NCBI GenBank assembly: GCA_019914945.1
Contig: CM034108.1
Span: forward strand, 1,808,001 to 1,872,000
Length of the DNA: 64,000 bases
Direction of reading: 5' to 3'
Source: Typha latifolia
Lineage: Eukaryota > Streptophyta > Magnoliopsida > Poales > Typhaceae
Program-made: the position numbers and the translations under genes
Notes under the pieces: generated by a model
What the model was told of the DNA's origin: nothing
Seen by the model: the letters and a program-made list of their open reading frames with translations, nothing else
Databases searched by the model: none
Shown: positions 51,313-63,068 of the stretch, in pieces
How positions within the stretch are numbered: position 1 is the first letter of the stretch
How the letters are laid out: the number at the start of each line of letters is the position of its first letter

Positions 51313-52250
51313 CCTTGCGGACGGAGAGAGATCGCTAGGGTTTCGATCTGAGATCTTAGAGTTAAGATTAGGGTTAGAGTCTGGATTTGATCGAGAGGAG
51401 GAAGAAAGAAGGAGGAGAAGGAGATGGAGATGGGGAAGTTATTGGAGATTCTTCTGAAAAGTCCTATCGTTACAGTTGAATCATTGGACGGTATAATATA
51501 GAAACATTACAAATAACACCCTATAGTTTGATTATAGGTTACAAATGAGCCCTATACTTGCTTAACAATACTAAGCCACACCCTATCCTATTAATTGAGA
51601 GAGAAATATAATTTAAACAGACCATTAGGCTAACTTAACTATAGAATGACTAAAACACCTATTTTTAATAAAATAGGATTACATTAAGTTTTTAAAATAT
51701 TAAAATCGCATTAAGTAAATGGTAAAGAAACCCAAATAAACTATCATTACGAAAATGAAAAGACGTATAAAAAGACTAACAGTAAAAACAATAATAAAAT
51801 TAACAAGGTCAGTTTTGCATGTTCGTTGCTTATTCCAGCAGCCATCTGGATTTGGTGAACGGTGAAAAACGTGAGAAGGTCGAAAGGACTAATCATCTTT
51901 CTTATTCCACAGCTAATATTGAAGAGGTGGCTTTTGGCGCAGGATCTTCCCTCTCCATCAAAGGAGATCTTCTTCCTCGCCGGCTGCTGGTGAAGTTTTC
52001 CTCACTCTTTTCCCCTCACTTCTTCTTTTCCAATTGCTCCTTTCCCCACCTCTCTTCTCCCTTCTCTTTTGCCCTCTCTTCTTCCTCTCCCTTTGCTCTT
52101 TTCCCATCCTCTCTTCTACCCTCTCTTTTTCCCTATCTTGCCCGAGCACTTTCTCTCTAACCATTATGTTGTTGCCGCTACAACAATTGTCGCTGCTGCT
52201 CTTTTTTGCCGTTCCCTATCGTCACTCACCGTCGCCCCTACTCTCCTTCT

Positions 52251-52460
52251 GCTCTCCTCCCTCGCCGAATCCAAACTTGGCCACCACCTTTCTGCAAGAT
52301 TCGAGCCTGCTGCATTCCGATCCCTTGCTACTTCCCTCGTCGGGCTTGGATATGACCAAAACTCTCTTGCCACTGCCACTTTTTACTGCCTCTCTCCACC
52401 GCTGTCGTCACCGTCATTCTTTTTCTCCTCTCCTCCCTCGCTGAATCCAAGCATGGTTGC
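52251..52460. repeat. partial 176-bp-period repeat in pyrimidine-rich DNA
   Basis: CTCTCCTCCCTCGCCGAATC at about 52252 recurs at about 52428 with one change (CCGAATC to CTGAATC). Both are preceded by CGTCA…CCGTC and followed by CCAAxC…GGxxGCCAC. Confidence 0.7.
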
Positions 52461-53462
52461 CACCCTTCCGCCGATTCTTTGCCTAATCTACTGCTGGCGA
52501 GGTAGCATTGCCACCGCGAACCCTCCCCCACTTAGTGGTGCTCTCAACCGGTATGCCTCACTATCAGGCCGGGTGGTAAGGGCCCTCTTGGTGGGGCGAG
52601 GGTCCGTGACTAGTTCACAGTTGTAATCTAAGTTCGTCAGCATATATGTCTTGTTGAACACAGATGTTGTACTTTTTGGCGGTCCTAGATGTTTGATTTT
52701 ATTTTGCTCTGCAATTAGGATGCATAAGATTTTCATTTAATTTGTGTTCCAGCTGGATTATCCTCGATCTCCTACCCTTGCGTATTTTTAGGGATGTGAG
52801 GCTTTTCGCTCCTTGGAATCATTTGGATCATTATTCATCTTATTATTGTGCCATGCCCCTAAGCTTAATTATCTGAATTAAATTATAATACTGTCTATGG
52901 TATGGTAAGCCAAATGTAGAGCTAAGCTCTTGTTCTATCTCTCATATTCCATGTATATAAGACATTATCTTTATAATCCTTAGATGTTAATAAATTATTC
53001 TAGCTTACGGGCTTTCCTTTTAAAAAGAAAAGTTTGGCAGCTGGTTAATGGACGTTGAGATTAGCTGGTGAACCGTCGTAATTCGTATTTGATCGGGTCG
53101 TCGTTTGGTTGATATATGGTTTCATATATATATATATATAACTCATTTCATCAAATTGCTTAGTGCTTGCACATGTCGTGGCTCGTTGAACACTGATTCT
53201 TTTACAAGTCAATATTGAATATCTCGTAACAGCAATTAGATTACAATTTCCCGTACCAAGTGGGATTTAGTTTGTCAAACTATAATCCTATACAACTTAT
53301 CTAGGGAGATATTGATATTATCACATATTATTAAAGCAAGAGAATTATTGTCGTAACACAGATAAAACTTATCTATAATATAATTGTTGATTAATTAAGT
53401 GGGTTAATGGCTAATACCCTGATTAATTTTTTATTTTTATGAGCTAAGCACTATTTGGCTCG

Positions 53463-53464
<2 letters not shown>

Positions 53465-53514
<50 letters not shown>
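53465..53514. repeat. (AT)n microsatellite
   Basis: About 24 AT units. Confidence 0.95.
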
Positions 53515-53515
<1 letters not shown>

Positions 53516-53766
53516 CCCAAGCCCGTTCTATGTATTTTTAACCTGACATGGTTCTAATAGTAACGCAAAATGTTTGGAGGCAAATAGGCCATAAGAGCAA
53601 AATATATTGGATGATAAACACCTAAATAGTATGACGACAAGGATAATAAAATCAAAATATAGAGTGCTTCTTTTTATTCTTTACGAATTTTTCTTAGTTA
53701 GTTTTAGTTACAAGAGCAAGGCAATTTCCATTAGCAAATAGAAAGGTCAAATATTGTTATCCTAAT

Positions 53767-53871
<105 letters not shown>

Positions 53872-53873
53872 CA

Positions 53874-54400
53874 AAAGGACTTAACCATGCATCCACTTTA
53901 ATTTTCTTATGGGAACTTATCCTAAACCTAAACCACAAGTTACATATATATAGTTTTCTGCAATTTATGCTCTCTCTCTTTTTCTTTCCCAAAGAAAGCT
54001 AAAGTAACGAGTGCAATAAGTTCTTTATTCTTGCCGCAGTATAACTCTCTTTGTTAAATATTTGTAAAGATTTCCGTACGCAGAACTGTATACAAAGCAG
54101 GAAGAATATGTTACTTATTTTGGCTTTGGTTTTCCTCCTCCTCGTTGAATGTACTTGAGAATCATTAAATAAACTTACTGAAACATTACTAAAATATTCT
54201 GATCGAATATAAATCCAACTTCACACTAAGAATCTCATTTATAGTAAGCAATGGAGGAGAAAGAGATGGTTAAGAGAGAGGTTTAAACTGATAGTCCGAA
54301 GAAGAAGAAATAAAAATATTAGAAATTTTGGTAGATAATATGTTAATTTTGACATAATATATCTTCTGTTATGCCATCCAATATAGCACTTGCAAATAAA
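53874..54400 (+). repeat. ankyrin-PGG upstream block, copy A
   Basis: Similar in order and sequence to 63069-63900. It starts AAGGACTTAACCATGCATCC, has TTTTGGCTTTGG near 54120 and an ACATTACTAAAATATTCTGA segment near 54180. The later part also matches 56190-56380, upstream of the full gene. This is the promoter-side part of the repeated unit. Confidence 0.75.
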
Positions 54401-54556
54401 TAAGAACCATCACCGCGTTGAGTAACGCGAATAAATGTTTAAGAGATATTTTTAATTTTGAGTTAACAACTTGATATGTTTTCCAACACATTACTATGTT
54501 ATTTACAAAGTAGAGTCTCATATAATCTTAAGATCCAAATTCTAATTCAATTGCAG

Positions 54557-56036
54557 CTACCAAAATGCCTGAGTGGATCCACATCTCTGAATTGGTCCGA
54601 AAGAGATGCTGTAAGGATGACGAAGAAAATCCAGCTAGTATATTAGTTTTGAAATAAATTATTTACTGTAAAAATGCTTTTTAGCTCTTTTTTTATCACT
54701 CATTTCTTTTTCATTTCAATAAAAAGTAACTATAAATAATTTAACTTGTACTAGCAAGAATCCTCTCAATGTAATTTAGATATAATATATTGTTAATTTT
54801 ATATTAAGCTTTTAGTCTCTTAATTGGTATCCAAGATAGCAATTGCTATACACAATCCTCGTTGAAAGGTTAAGAGTTCTATATATATAAATTCGAGTGA
54901 AGTATTAGCTTGTGATGTAAGAAAGGAGTTTATTCTTATCTTTTATCTCTCTAATCTTTTAGCAAGTAAATAATTACACATACTATTAGCTCACGCTAAT
55001 CACTCTTTCATGTTTTAATTGTTTGCTTGAAATGAAAAAAAGTTAAAAAAAAAATAGAGAAACTAAGGAGGATCAAAGATTTCCGAAAATCTATGACATG
55101 GGTGTTGCCTTCTTCAAGGTGGTGATGAAGCTCATCTTGGTCATCATGGGAATAGGTAAGTCGATAATCTACAAAGAGTTAATTCCAATGTGCATTTATA
55201 TACTCAGATCATGTTACTAATGAAGCAATATACTATTATAATAACTAATCCCTTGCTCTAAAAACTTAAAACCGCTGTTTTAGAGTAGTTAAAATTTTAC
55301 AATATCTCTGTACAGTGAAGCTAACGATGCATGACGTATACATAATAAGATTTGATTAATAATTAATTAACTATGTAACATTAGAAAGAAAACTAATTTG
55401 AGTTCGGGAACAAAATGAGTCAATATCTTGAAACAAATATTTGTATCTAATTTTGTTTTCTAGGATTATGGTGGACGCAAGAACTTAAAAGTAAGAAAGG
55501 AAAGAATACATATGCACTTCAGCAAATGGATGAATTGGTTAAAAGTTAGACAGAGTGGGAGTACGAGGATGATGGGATGGATCCACATATTCCGAGATCT
55601 CCCACTGGATACATTTACACTTCCAACTCAACTCAAGTAGACACTGAGCGTTCACCGCCACATGATGTCACTGCCACCACAAATTACCTTGAAAGGTTTC
55701 ACCAGTCAAAGCATACGTAATGTATTCTTAAGTTATATTTTTGCCATTAAAGTACGACCAGGTGTCGAATACACTGTTTGAAGAATAAAAGTGCACTTGT
55801 GCTTTTATAATCTCCACTATCCACTCCAAGGGAATGAAAGTGTAATGTAGCATTAAATTATTTATCACAAGAATCCACCGACGATCGATCGATGCATAAA
55901 CTATCGGTATTGACATCTGATTAGCGAACTTATTTGAACTTAATTATTTAAAAAATTTCAAAACAGAGAGTCCAGATAGAAACGGTCATCAGGTCAATGT
56001 ATATATAAAGATATACAAATATGAACAAAAGGAAGA
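54557..56036 (+). pseudogene. truncated ankyrin-PGG gene copy (copy A)
   Basis: Contains counterparts of only the linker exons of the full gene. The exon 4/8-like piece starts at 54557 (ATKMPEWIHI-type), the exon 5-like piece at about 54750 has lost its acceptor, the exon 6/10-like piece is at about 55090 (IYDMGVAFFKVVMKLILVIM) and the exon 11-like piece at about 55466 (LWWTQELK). In that last piece a TAG at 55547 breaks the frame. An exon 12-like piece lies at 55967-56035 (IKIYKYEQKE). The ankyrin exons (1 to 3) and the last ankyrin and PGG exons (13, 14) are absent. The introns align closely with those at 57.8-60.3 kb, so this arose by duplication of genomic DNA, followed by deletions at both ends. 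It joins the upstream block of copy B near 56040. Confidence 0.82.
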
Positions 56037-56040
56037 GGAA

Positions 56041-56649
56041 TCAATTAATTACTTTGGCTTTGATCTTCCTCTTTCACCTTTTTTGTAATAATGACGCAGG
56101 ACGCGAGGGCAATTGAACTATATTTTGCATTTAACACTCTATCTTTATATATAATTATAATTTACACTCAATACTTTTAATATTTATAAATCGTATTTGT
56201 TAATTAAATTTAATAATTATAAACTAAAGATATTACTAAAATATCCTGATGGAATCTAAACTTTACTTCACGCCGAGAAGATATATAATTAACATATTAG
56301 ACATTCTGATAGACAATATGTTAATTTTAACTGAATATTTCTTTCTATTATGACGTCTATATAGATGGTGTTACAGGTTGTAAAATATAACTATGTATAA
56401 AGTGAAGGTGTTAAATGCATATATTTTTTTTACCAAACTACCTGGAGTTAAAAAGGCATAAGATGCGGCACACTAGGAAAAGAAAAAGAAAAAGAAAAAG
56501 AAAAAAGAGAGAGAGGTTTTCTGGTTTCCCCCGACACAAGAAATTCTCACTGTCCAGGTGGAGAAAATCAACTCATAAATACAGAGTGCCAAGTCGAAGA
56601 AATCAAAAACTAATCCTGCGTCTCTCTCTCTCCCCCTCCACAAGAAAGG
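56041..56649 (+). promoter_or_regulatory. upstream region and 5' UTR of the full ankyrin-PGG gene (block copy B)
   Basis: Starts with ATTACTTTGGCTTTGATCTT, similar to parts of 54110 and 63283. The segment 56130-56460 is nearly identical to 63560-64000, including AGATGGTGTTACAGGTTGTA and ACCAAACTACCTGGAGTTAA. An AAAAAG repeat lies at 56474-56505 and a CT-rich stretch just before the ATG. A core promoter is inferred but no unmistakable TATA was chosen. Confidence 0.55.
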
Positions 56650-59600
56650 ATGAGCGAACCAATTATGGCTGAACAACAAATGAAGGACGTCGGACAAAAG
56701 AACAACTCATCTCCCTCACAAGGACAAGAAATGAAGAGTGAACCATTAGAGGAAAAGAGGAAGGAATTGTTCAAATTAGCCATGCGGGATGAATGGGAAG
56801 AAGTCATCAAAATCTACAAGACGTACCCTGAAGTGCAAGACCAGAGGTTGACACGTGCCAAGGGCACAACGCTGCACGTGGCGATATCGGCGGACAAGGA
56901 GGATGTGGCGTTGGGGCTGCTGGCTGTAGTGTCGAAAGATAATGTGAAGAAGATCTTGGAGACGAAGAACGACACCCAATCGACGCCGCTGCACGTGGCA
57001 GCATCGCACGGCATGCACCGGGCATGCTGGAACATGGCGAAGTGTTGCCCGGAGTTAGTGATGACAGAGCGGAACAGACACGGGGAGACGCCGCTCTTCA
57101 CGGCCGTGCGGCACGGGAAGGAGGATGCGTTCTTTGCGCTCGAGAGGTGGGTGCAAGTTGTGAATAAGAACGTGAGGAGGGATGTCACACATTGTAGGAG
57201 GACGAAGGATGGCAATAACATCCTCCACTTTGCCATTCTAGGAGAATACTTCGGTACCGTCTAAATTTTTTCAAATAACACCCTCCAATTTATATCATTT
57301 TCTGATTAACACCTTGATTTTATATGTAGGCTTGGCTATTGAGATCAGTGAGTTGTATCCCGAGTTGGTTAATTACGTGAACTACAATGGAGAGTCACCC
57401 CTTCACTATCTGGCCAAGAAGCCTTCATGTTTTAAAAGTGGAACTCGCTTTGGCTTATATGACCAACTCATCTACTCTTGTAATTAAATCTTAATAAATT
57501 ATATATATATATATATGCATAACTATATCTTTTTATATCTATTACTATTAATTAACTATCTTTCTTATTGTGCAGGTATCTTTATTGGCCAATATGAGAG
57601 AAAATTTGTCAAATATATAAATCAGAAAAGTCATCAACCAGAAAAACCCAAATCAGACAATCAATTGTTGCCGGAAACATTCAATACGTTCTCCCAATTC
57701 TCTATTTTGCTAAAGACTTTCCTTCAAATAGGTACTTAGCATTCCATATATTTACTTTGCTAGATTTAACGACGTGATATGTTTTCCAGCACATTACTAT
57801 GTTATTTGCAAAGTAGAGTCTCATATGATCTTAAGATTCAAACTCTAATTCAATTGCAGCTACCAAAATGCGTGAATGGATTCACATTCCTAAATGGATC
57901 CCAAAGAGATGTTGTAAGGATGACAAAAAAAAAATCCAGCTAGTATATTATTTTTGAAATAAATTATTTGCTGTGAAAAATCTTTTAGGCTTTTTTTTAT
58001 AAAAATTTTTGTCACTCCTTTTCTTTTTTATTTCAGCAAAAACACTTATAGATAAATCAACTTGTACTCCTCACGGAGGTGATCCAGAATCCTCTCAAGA
58101 TAATTCAGAATCCTCTCAAGGTAATTTAGATATAATATATTGTTAATTTTATATTAAGCTTTAAGTCTCTTAATTGGTATTCAAGATAGTAGTTGCTGCA
58201 CACAATTCCTATTGAAAGTTTAAGAGTTCTATATATATAAATTCAAGTGAAGTATTAGCTTGACATGCCGAAGAAAGGAGCTTATTTCTATATTTTCTCT
58301 CTCTAATATTGTAGCAAGTAAATAATTACACATAATATTAGCTCAAGCTAATCACTCTTTCATATTTTAATTGTCTACTTGAAATGAAAAAAAAAAAAGG
58401 TAAAGAAAAATGCGAAATTGAGGAGAATATTGAGCTCCCTCTCGGAAAGTGTCCAGAAATCTATGCCGTGGGTGTTGCCTTCTTCAAGCATGTGATGAAG
58501 GTCATCTTGGTCATCATGGAAATAGGTAAGTAAATAATTTACAAAGAGAAAATTTGTTGATTATAAAAATCATAGAAGTGATGAATTAAGAAGTACACAA
58601 ATCAGATAATCAATTGATGCAGAAACGTTCAATACGTTCTCCCAAGTCTTTACTTTGCTAAAGCTTTTGCTTCAAGTAGGTAATTAGAATTCTATATTTA
58701 CTTTGCTAAATACTTAACAATGTGATATATTTTTCAGCATATTACTATGTTATTTGCAGTAACCAGAATGTCTGAGTGGATCCGCATTCCTAAATGGAAC
58801 CGAAGAAGATGTGAAAAGAGTGACGAAGAAAATTCAACTGGTATATTATTTTTGAAATAAATTGTTTGCTGTGAAAAATTTTGTAGGCTTTTTTGTTGTC
58901 ACCCGCTTGTTTTTTTTCAGCAAAAGCACCTATAGATAAATTAACTTGTACTCCTCACGAAGATGATCAAGAATTTTATCAAGGTAATTTAGATATAATA
59001 TATTATTAATTTTATATTAAGTTTTTTTGTCTTTTAATTGATATCCAAACTAGTAGTTGCTATACATAATCCCCATTAAAAACAATTAAGAGTTCTATAT
59101 ATAAAAATTCGAGTGAAGTATTAGTTTGACGTGCTAAAGAAAGTAGCTTACTCCTATCTTTTCTCTCTCTAATGTTTTAGCAAGTAAAAATTACACATAC
59201 TATTAGCTCACGCTGATCACTCTTTCATGTTTTAATTGTCTACTTGAAATAAAAAATTGTTAAAGAAAATAGCAAAACTGAGGAGGATACTGAGCTCCGT
59301 TTTCGAAAATTTTCAGAAATCTATGACGTGGGTGTTGCCATCTTCAAGGTGGTGATGAAGGTCATCTTGTTCATCATGGGAATAGGTAAGTAGATAATTT
59401 AAAAGGAGTTAATTCCAATGCACATTTCTCCCATACATTTATATATTCAGATCATGTTAGTAATGAAGCAATATACTGTAGTAATAACTAATCCATTGCT
59501 CTAAAAACTTAAAACCGCGGTTTTAGAGAATAGCTAAAAAATTACAATATCTCTGTACAGTGAAGGTAACGATGCATGACGTGTACATAATAAGATTTAA

Positions 59601-61515
59601 TTAATAATTAATTAACTATTTAACATTAAAAAGAAAACTAATTTGAGTTTCGGAACAAAATGAGTCAATATCTAACAAATATTTGTCTCTAATTTTGTTT
59701 TCTAGGATTATGGCGGACGCAAGAACTTGAAAGGAAGAAGCGAATGAATACATATGCACTTCAGCTAATGAATGAATTGATTAATAATTGCAGAGCCTGG
59801 GAATACGAGAAAGAGATAGAGAGATCTTCCGATGCAGATAAACTTCCAGATGCACCACCTCCAGTAGATAACGAGTATTCAGCGACACAGGATGTCACTG
59901 CCACCACGAAAGGTATCACCGCAATACCTTGAAATTATCGGACTAATATGAAAATAGAAAATATTGTCCATGGAGTCAAAGCATACTTAATGGATTCCCA
60001 AGTTATATTTTTTGCTATTAAAGTACGACCAAGTGTCAAAGACATTGTTTGAAGAATAAAAGTGCAGTACTTGTCTTTTTATGATCTCCACCAACCCCTC
60101 CAAAGGAATGAAAGTGTAATTTAGCATTAATTTATTTATCACAAGAATACACTATCTGTATTGACATCTGCTTAGCGAACTTATTTGAACTTAATTATTT
60201 AAAATATTTGAAAACAGATGGAAAGGGCAAGGGGGAGGACGGTCATCAGGTCAATGTGTTTATAAAGATATACAAATATGAACAAAAGGAAGACAAATCA
60301 ACCGAAGCAATGAAAGGTAAATAACTAATATTTTCTCTTACATAAAAAGTATATTACATCATCTTAGTTCTTAGGCTATTTTAATTAAACATCACTCTTT
60401 TTCATGTGTAATACTTGATTGACATGACAGCCACACCGGTGTTAGTAGCGGCGAGAAATGGAATAACGGAGATGGTGGAGAAAATTCTTGACACTTTTCC
60501 GGTGGCAGTCCTGGATGTTGACGAGAATGAGAAGAATATTGTGTTGCTTGCGGCAGAATATCGGCAAATTCACATATATAAACTTATGCTTAATAGAGAT
60601 ACAATGAAAGATACTGTATTTAGACAGATAGATAAGGATGGAAATAATGCTCTATATCTCACTGCTAAGCTAAACCAAATAATTTCTTGGCGTGTCCCCG
60701 GGGAAGCTCTCCAGATGCAATTTGAGATTAAATGGTACAAGGTATATGCTACCCCTCACTCTCTCTCTTTGTGACACTCACCAAGATAACTCACTTTTTT
60801 TTTCTTTTCGTTGCAATTTAAACCTATTCTTCTTTACTCTACATATTTGTAATTTACAAATTGACTCCAACATTAATTTCCTAGCTATGTCACCAACTAA
60901 GTCTCGTGTACGATTCTGCAGTACGTGATGAAATCCTTGAGACATGAATTCTTCAACATTCAAAACTATAAGGGTCAGACAGCGCAAGAAGTCTTCACCA
61001 TGGAGCACAAGGATCTCGTGAAAGAAGCCAGCCTGTGGATGTTCAACACATCACAGTCATGCTCGCTCATAGCCGCACTAATCGTTGGCGTTGCCTTCAC
61101 CTCTGCCACCAACGTTCCCGGCGGCACTGACCAGAACTCTGGCCTCCCCATCCTGTCCGGGGTGGTCCCTTTCCAAATTTTTGTCATCTCCTCCCTCGTT
61201 GCTCTCTGCTTCTCGGTGGCCTCCCTCTTCATGTTCCTCACCATCCTCACGTCTCGTAATTACAAACAAGAAGACTTCGAGAGGAGCCTCCCATTAAAAT
61301 TAATATTTGGATTCACATCTCTCTTCATCGCCATCGTTGCCATGCTCATCTCGTTTTGCGCTGGGAATTTCTTAGAGGTGAAGAAGGAGCTCAAGTATAT
61401 GGCATTTGCAATGTACGCAATCATATTTTTTCCAGTGTCCTTTTCTATAGTTGCACAATTCCCCCTCTATATCAAATTCCTTGAGGCTACTATATCTTCT
61501 GGTATAGAGGACTGA
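56650..61515 (+). CDS. ankyrin-repeat PGG-domain membrane protein (ACD6/ITN1-like) with amplified linker exons
   Basis: Fourteen exons: 56650-57253, 57330-57479, 57576-57731, 57860-57913, 58037-58120, 58400-58525, 58623-58679, 58760-58840, 58921-58983, 59317-59385, 59706-59912, 60218-60316, 60431-60741, 60922-61515. All junctions are phase 1 except the last (phase 0), giving 884 aa. N-terminal ankyrin repeats include KGTTLHVAISADKEDVALGL, TPLHVAASHGMHRACWNMA, HGETPLFTAVRHGKEDAFF and NNILHFAILGEYF. A long linker (exons 3-12) follows, then more ankyrin repeats in exon 13 (TPVLVAARNGITEMVEKIL). The last exon has the PGG domain (SATNVPGGTDQNSGLPILSG) and four membrane segments. Relatives such as ACD6 and ITN1 sit in the plasma membrane and act in salicylic-acid defence or salt signalling. 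Exons 7-10 duplicate part of exon 3 and exons 4-6. Exon 4 has a 2-nt insertion before its usual donor, so an upstream GTAAGG donor at 57914 was chosen. Exon usage in the linker is therefore the uncertain part; the two ends are firm. Confidence 0.82.
58087..58128 (+). repeat. 21-bp tandem duplication across the exon 5 donor
   Basis: GAATCCTCTCAAG followed by ATAATTCA, then by GTAATTTA. The first copy has lost its GT (now AT), so it is read as exon and adds seven residues in frame. The second copy supplies the donor. Confidence 0.85.
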
Positions 61516-62900
61516 AGGATATAGATATTTTGATGAACACACAGTGTATGTGTGCATATGCTTATCTTTGGTGTGGTTATTATAAGTGTCTTTGTTTGAA
61601 TAAATTACTTGGGATTTTTATGAAATGTTCCACTCGAAGTCATGTATGTGCTGGATTTCCTATAGACACGTTTGGCCCCCCGTTGCCGCAGACAACAGTG
61701 ATCATTGACATCACCTCCATCTCCTCCCCTATCATGTCTACATGACATGAGGGGAAGAGAGGAACGATGGTGCGTGGGTTACATTGGCCTTGGCCTTATA
61801 GCAACTCAGCCTTGATTTGGGCCTTTGCCCATCCCGGTTTCCTTTGTTTTGGAGATGGCTTGTGCTATAGGCAGCCTAGCCAAGTTGGGCTGTAGCCCAA
61901 TCTAAGTTGTTTGTGGGTTGGCTATAAGCAGCCTAGCCCAAGTTAGATTTGAGTTAGGTCATAACCCAACCCAGTTGCTTGTAAGATGGGCTGCAGACAG
62001 CCCAACGCTAGTTGAGCTTAAGCCTTGTGCCCGACCCAGTGGGACAGTTTTGGTAGGCTTTAATTTGATTGCAACTCAGACTATTGTTTGGACTGTGAGC
62101 ATATTTTAGTCATCTTGATTGCAACGCAACCAAGGTTTGGTTGGTGTCTACTTTACCTTACTTTTATTTTATTTTATTTTATTTTAGTCATTTTGTTTAG
62201 TCGTGATTATATTAGATTTGGGCATTAAATATTAGTTATCGGATATATTCACCCGGATAACTTTTAAATTACCTAGTGGCTCTTGGTGAGTATATGATAT
62301 GATATTATTTTGTATTATTTTGAACATGCTATAAATATATCCTGTTGTATGTTTCATTTCATTACTTTTAAGTAGCAAAGATGCATACTTGTTAAGCATT
62401 TGTTCACCACTTTTATTGGAATGGTTTTAAATTTGTAGGCAACTTTGATGTTGTGGTGGAGCTGACGAGAATTAGTTGTATTTCAGTTATTAAATTTATC
62501 ATATAAAATTAAAATGAGATGAGTTGTAGCCTCCATACTAATATTATTATCGATTAGTGATATGGATATGTAATTTGAGACCTGTAGTAGTTTGTAATAT
62601 TTTGAGCTTCTTATTTTTTGATTGAGTTATTTATAGAAAAATTAAATTTTATTTTATCTAATCATGCGGGTTCTATCTCATTAAAAGTGTTTGTATTCAA
62701 TGACGTTTGTTTTGTAAAAGACTTTAGAGATAATAATATTATTTTAGAGAATGTAACGACAATTATAATATTTTAAGAAAATTCAGTGGCAATTATGTAA
62801 AATTTAAAAATATAGTAATAAATGTTAGAATAGCTAAATTGGATATTGTCTAATATAGACCCCTTAATTATGTAAAGCCTTCGAAAATAGGAGGTCTCCG
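61516..62900. other. intergenic region after the ankyrin-PGG gene
   Basis: Begins with the 3' UTR. Around 61870-62030 there is an imperfect GC-richer repeat and near 62160 a (TTTTA)n run. The remainder is AT-rich. No gene is supported. Confidence 0.5.
61871..62030. repeat. imperfect minisatellite-like repeat
   Basis: GCAGCCTAGCCAAGTT at 61871 recurs as GCAGCCTAGCCCAAGTT at 61928 and weakly as ACAGCCCAACGCTAGTT at about 61997. The units also share GTTGGGCT/AGCCCAA palindromic pieces. Confidence 0.6.
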
Positions 62901-62904
62901 ACAG

Positions 62905-63068
62905 TCTTTTGGCTATCCCATCCTCTTCGGCGAGGTCACCTTCCGAGTCATCGCCTTCTCTACCCTCGCTACCCTCTACTTCTCGGGGACCTCCCTAATC
63001 AAGTTCCTCGTATCGCAGTTCTCGCGTTCCGCTACCAAGAAGAAGACTTTGAGAAGAACCTCCCTGAG
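62905..63068 (+). pseudogene. orphan PGG-domain fragment
   Basis: Reads FGYPILFGEVTFRVIAFSTL followed by ATLYFSGTSLIKFL, matching the segment after the PGG motif in exon 14 of the full gene (GLPILSGVVPFQIFVISSLV). Near the end the matching frame shifts (RYQEEDFEKNLPEK against NYKQEDFERSLPLK). It stops abruptly where the repeated upstream block begins. It has no start, no ankyrin part and no later membrane segments, so it is the broken 3' end of a deleted family member. Confidence 0.82.

Larger units (their letters stand above)
51313..53766. other. intergenic region left of the ankyrin-PGG cluster
   Basis: Starts with the promoter of LIFEGUARD copy 2 (51313-51480). The segment 51880-52620 is pyrimidine-rich (TCC/CTC runs). 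It is open in several frames on both strands, the longest being 52069-52626 (185 aa, Pro/Ser/Leu-rich). It looks like low-complexity DNA with an internal 176-bp repeat, not a gene. The rest is AT-rich with microsatellites (53122-53140 and 53465-53514). Confidence 0.5.

Noticed and set aside
52069..52626. 185-aa open frame on +
   Set aside because: Ser/Pro/Leu-rich translation of a TCC/CTC-rich stretch. Several overlapping frames are open on both strands, there is an internal DNA repeat, and no domain is recognisable.
57576..59385. Spaced repeats that could be mistaken for a CRISPR-like array
   Set aside because: The repeats are duplicated plant exons and introns with coding phase and splice sites; the unit of about 900 bp is far too long.
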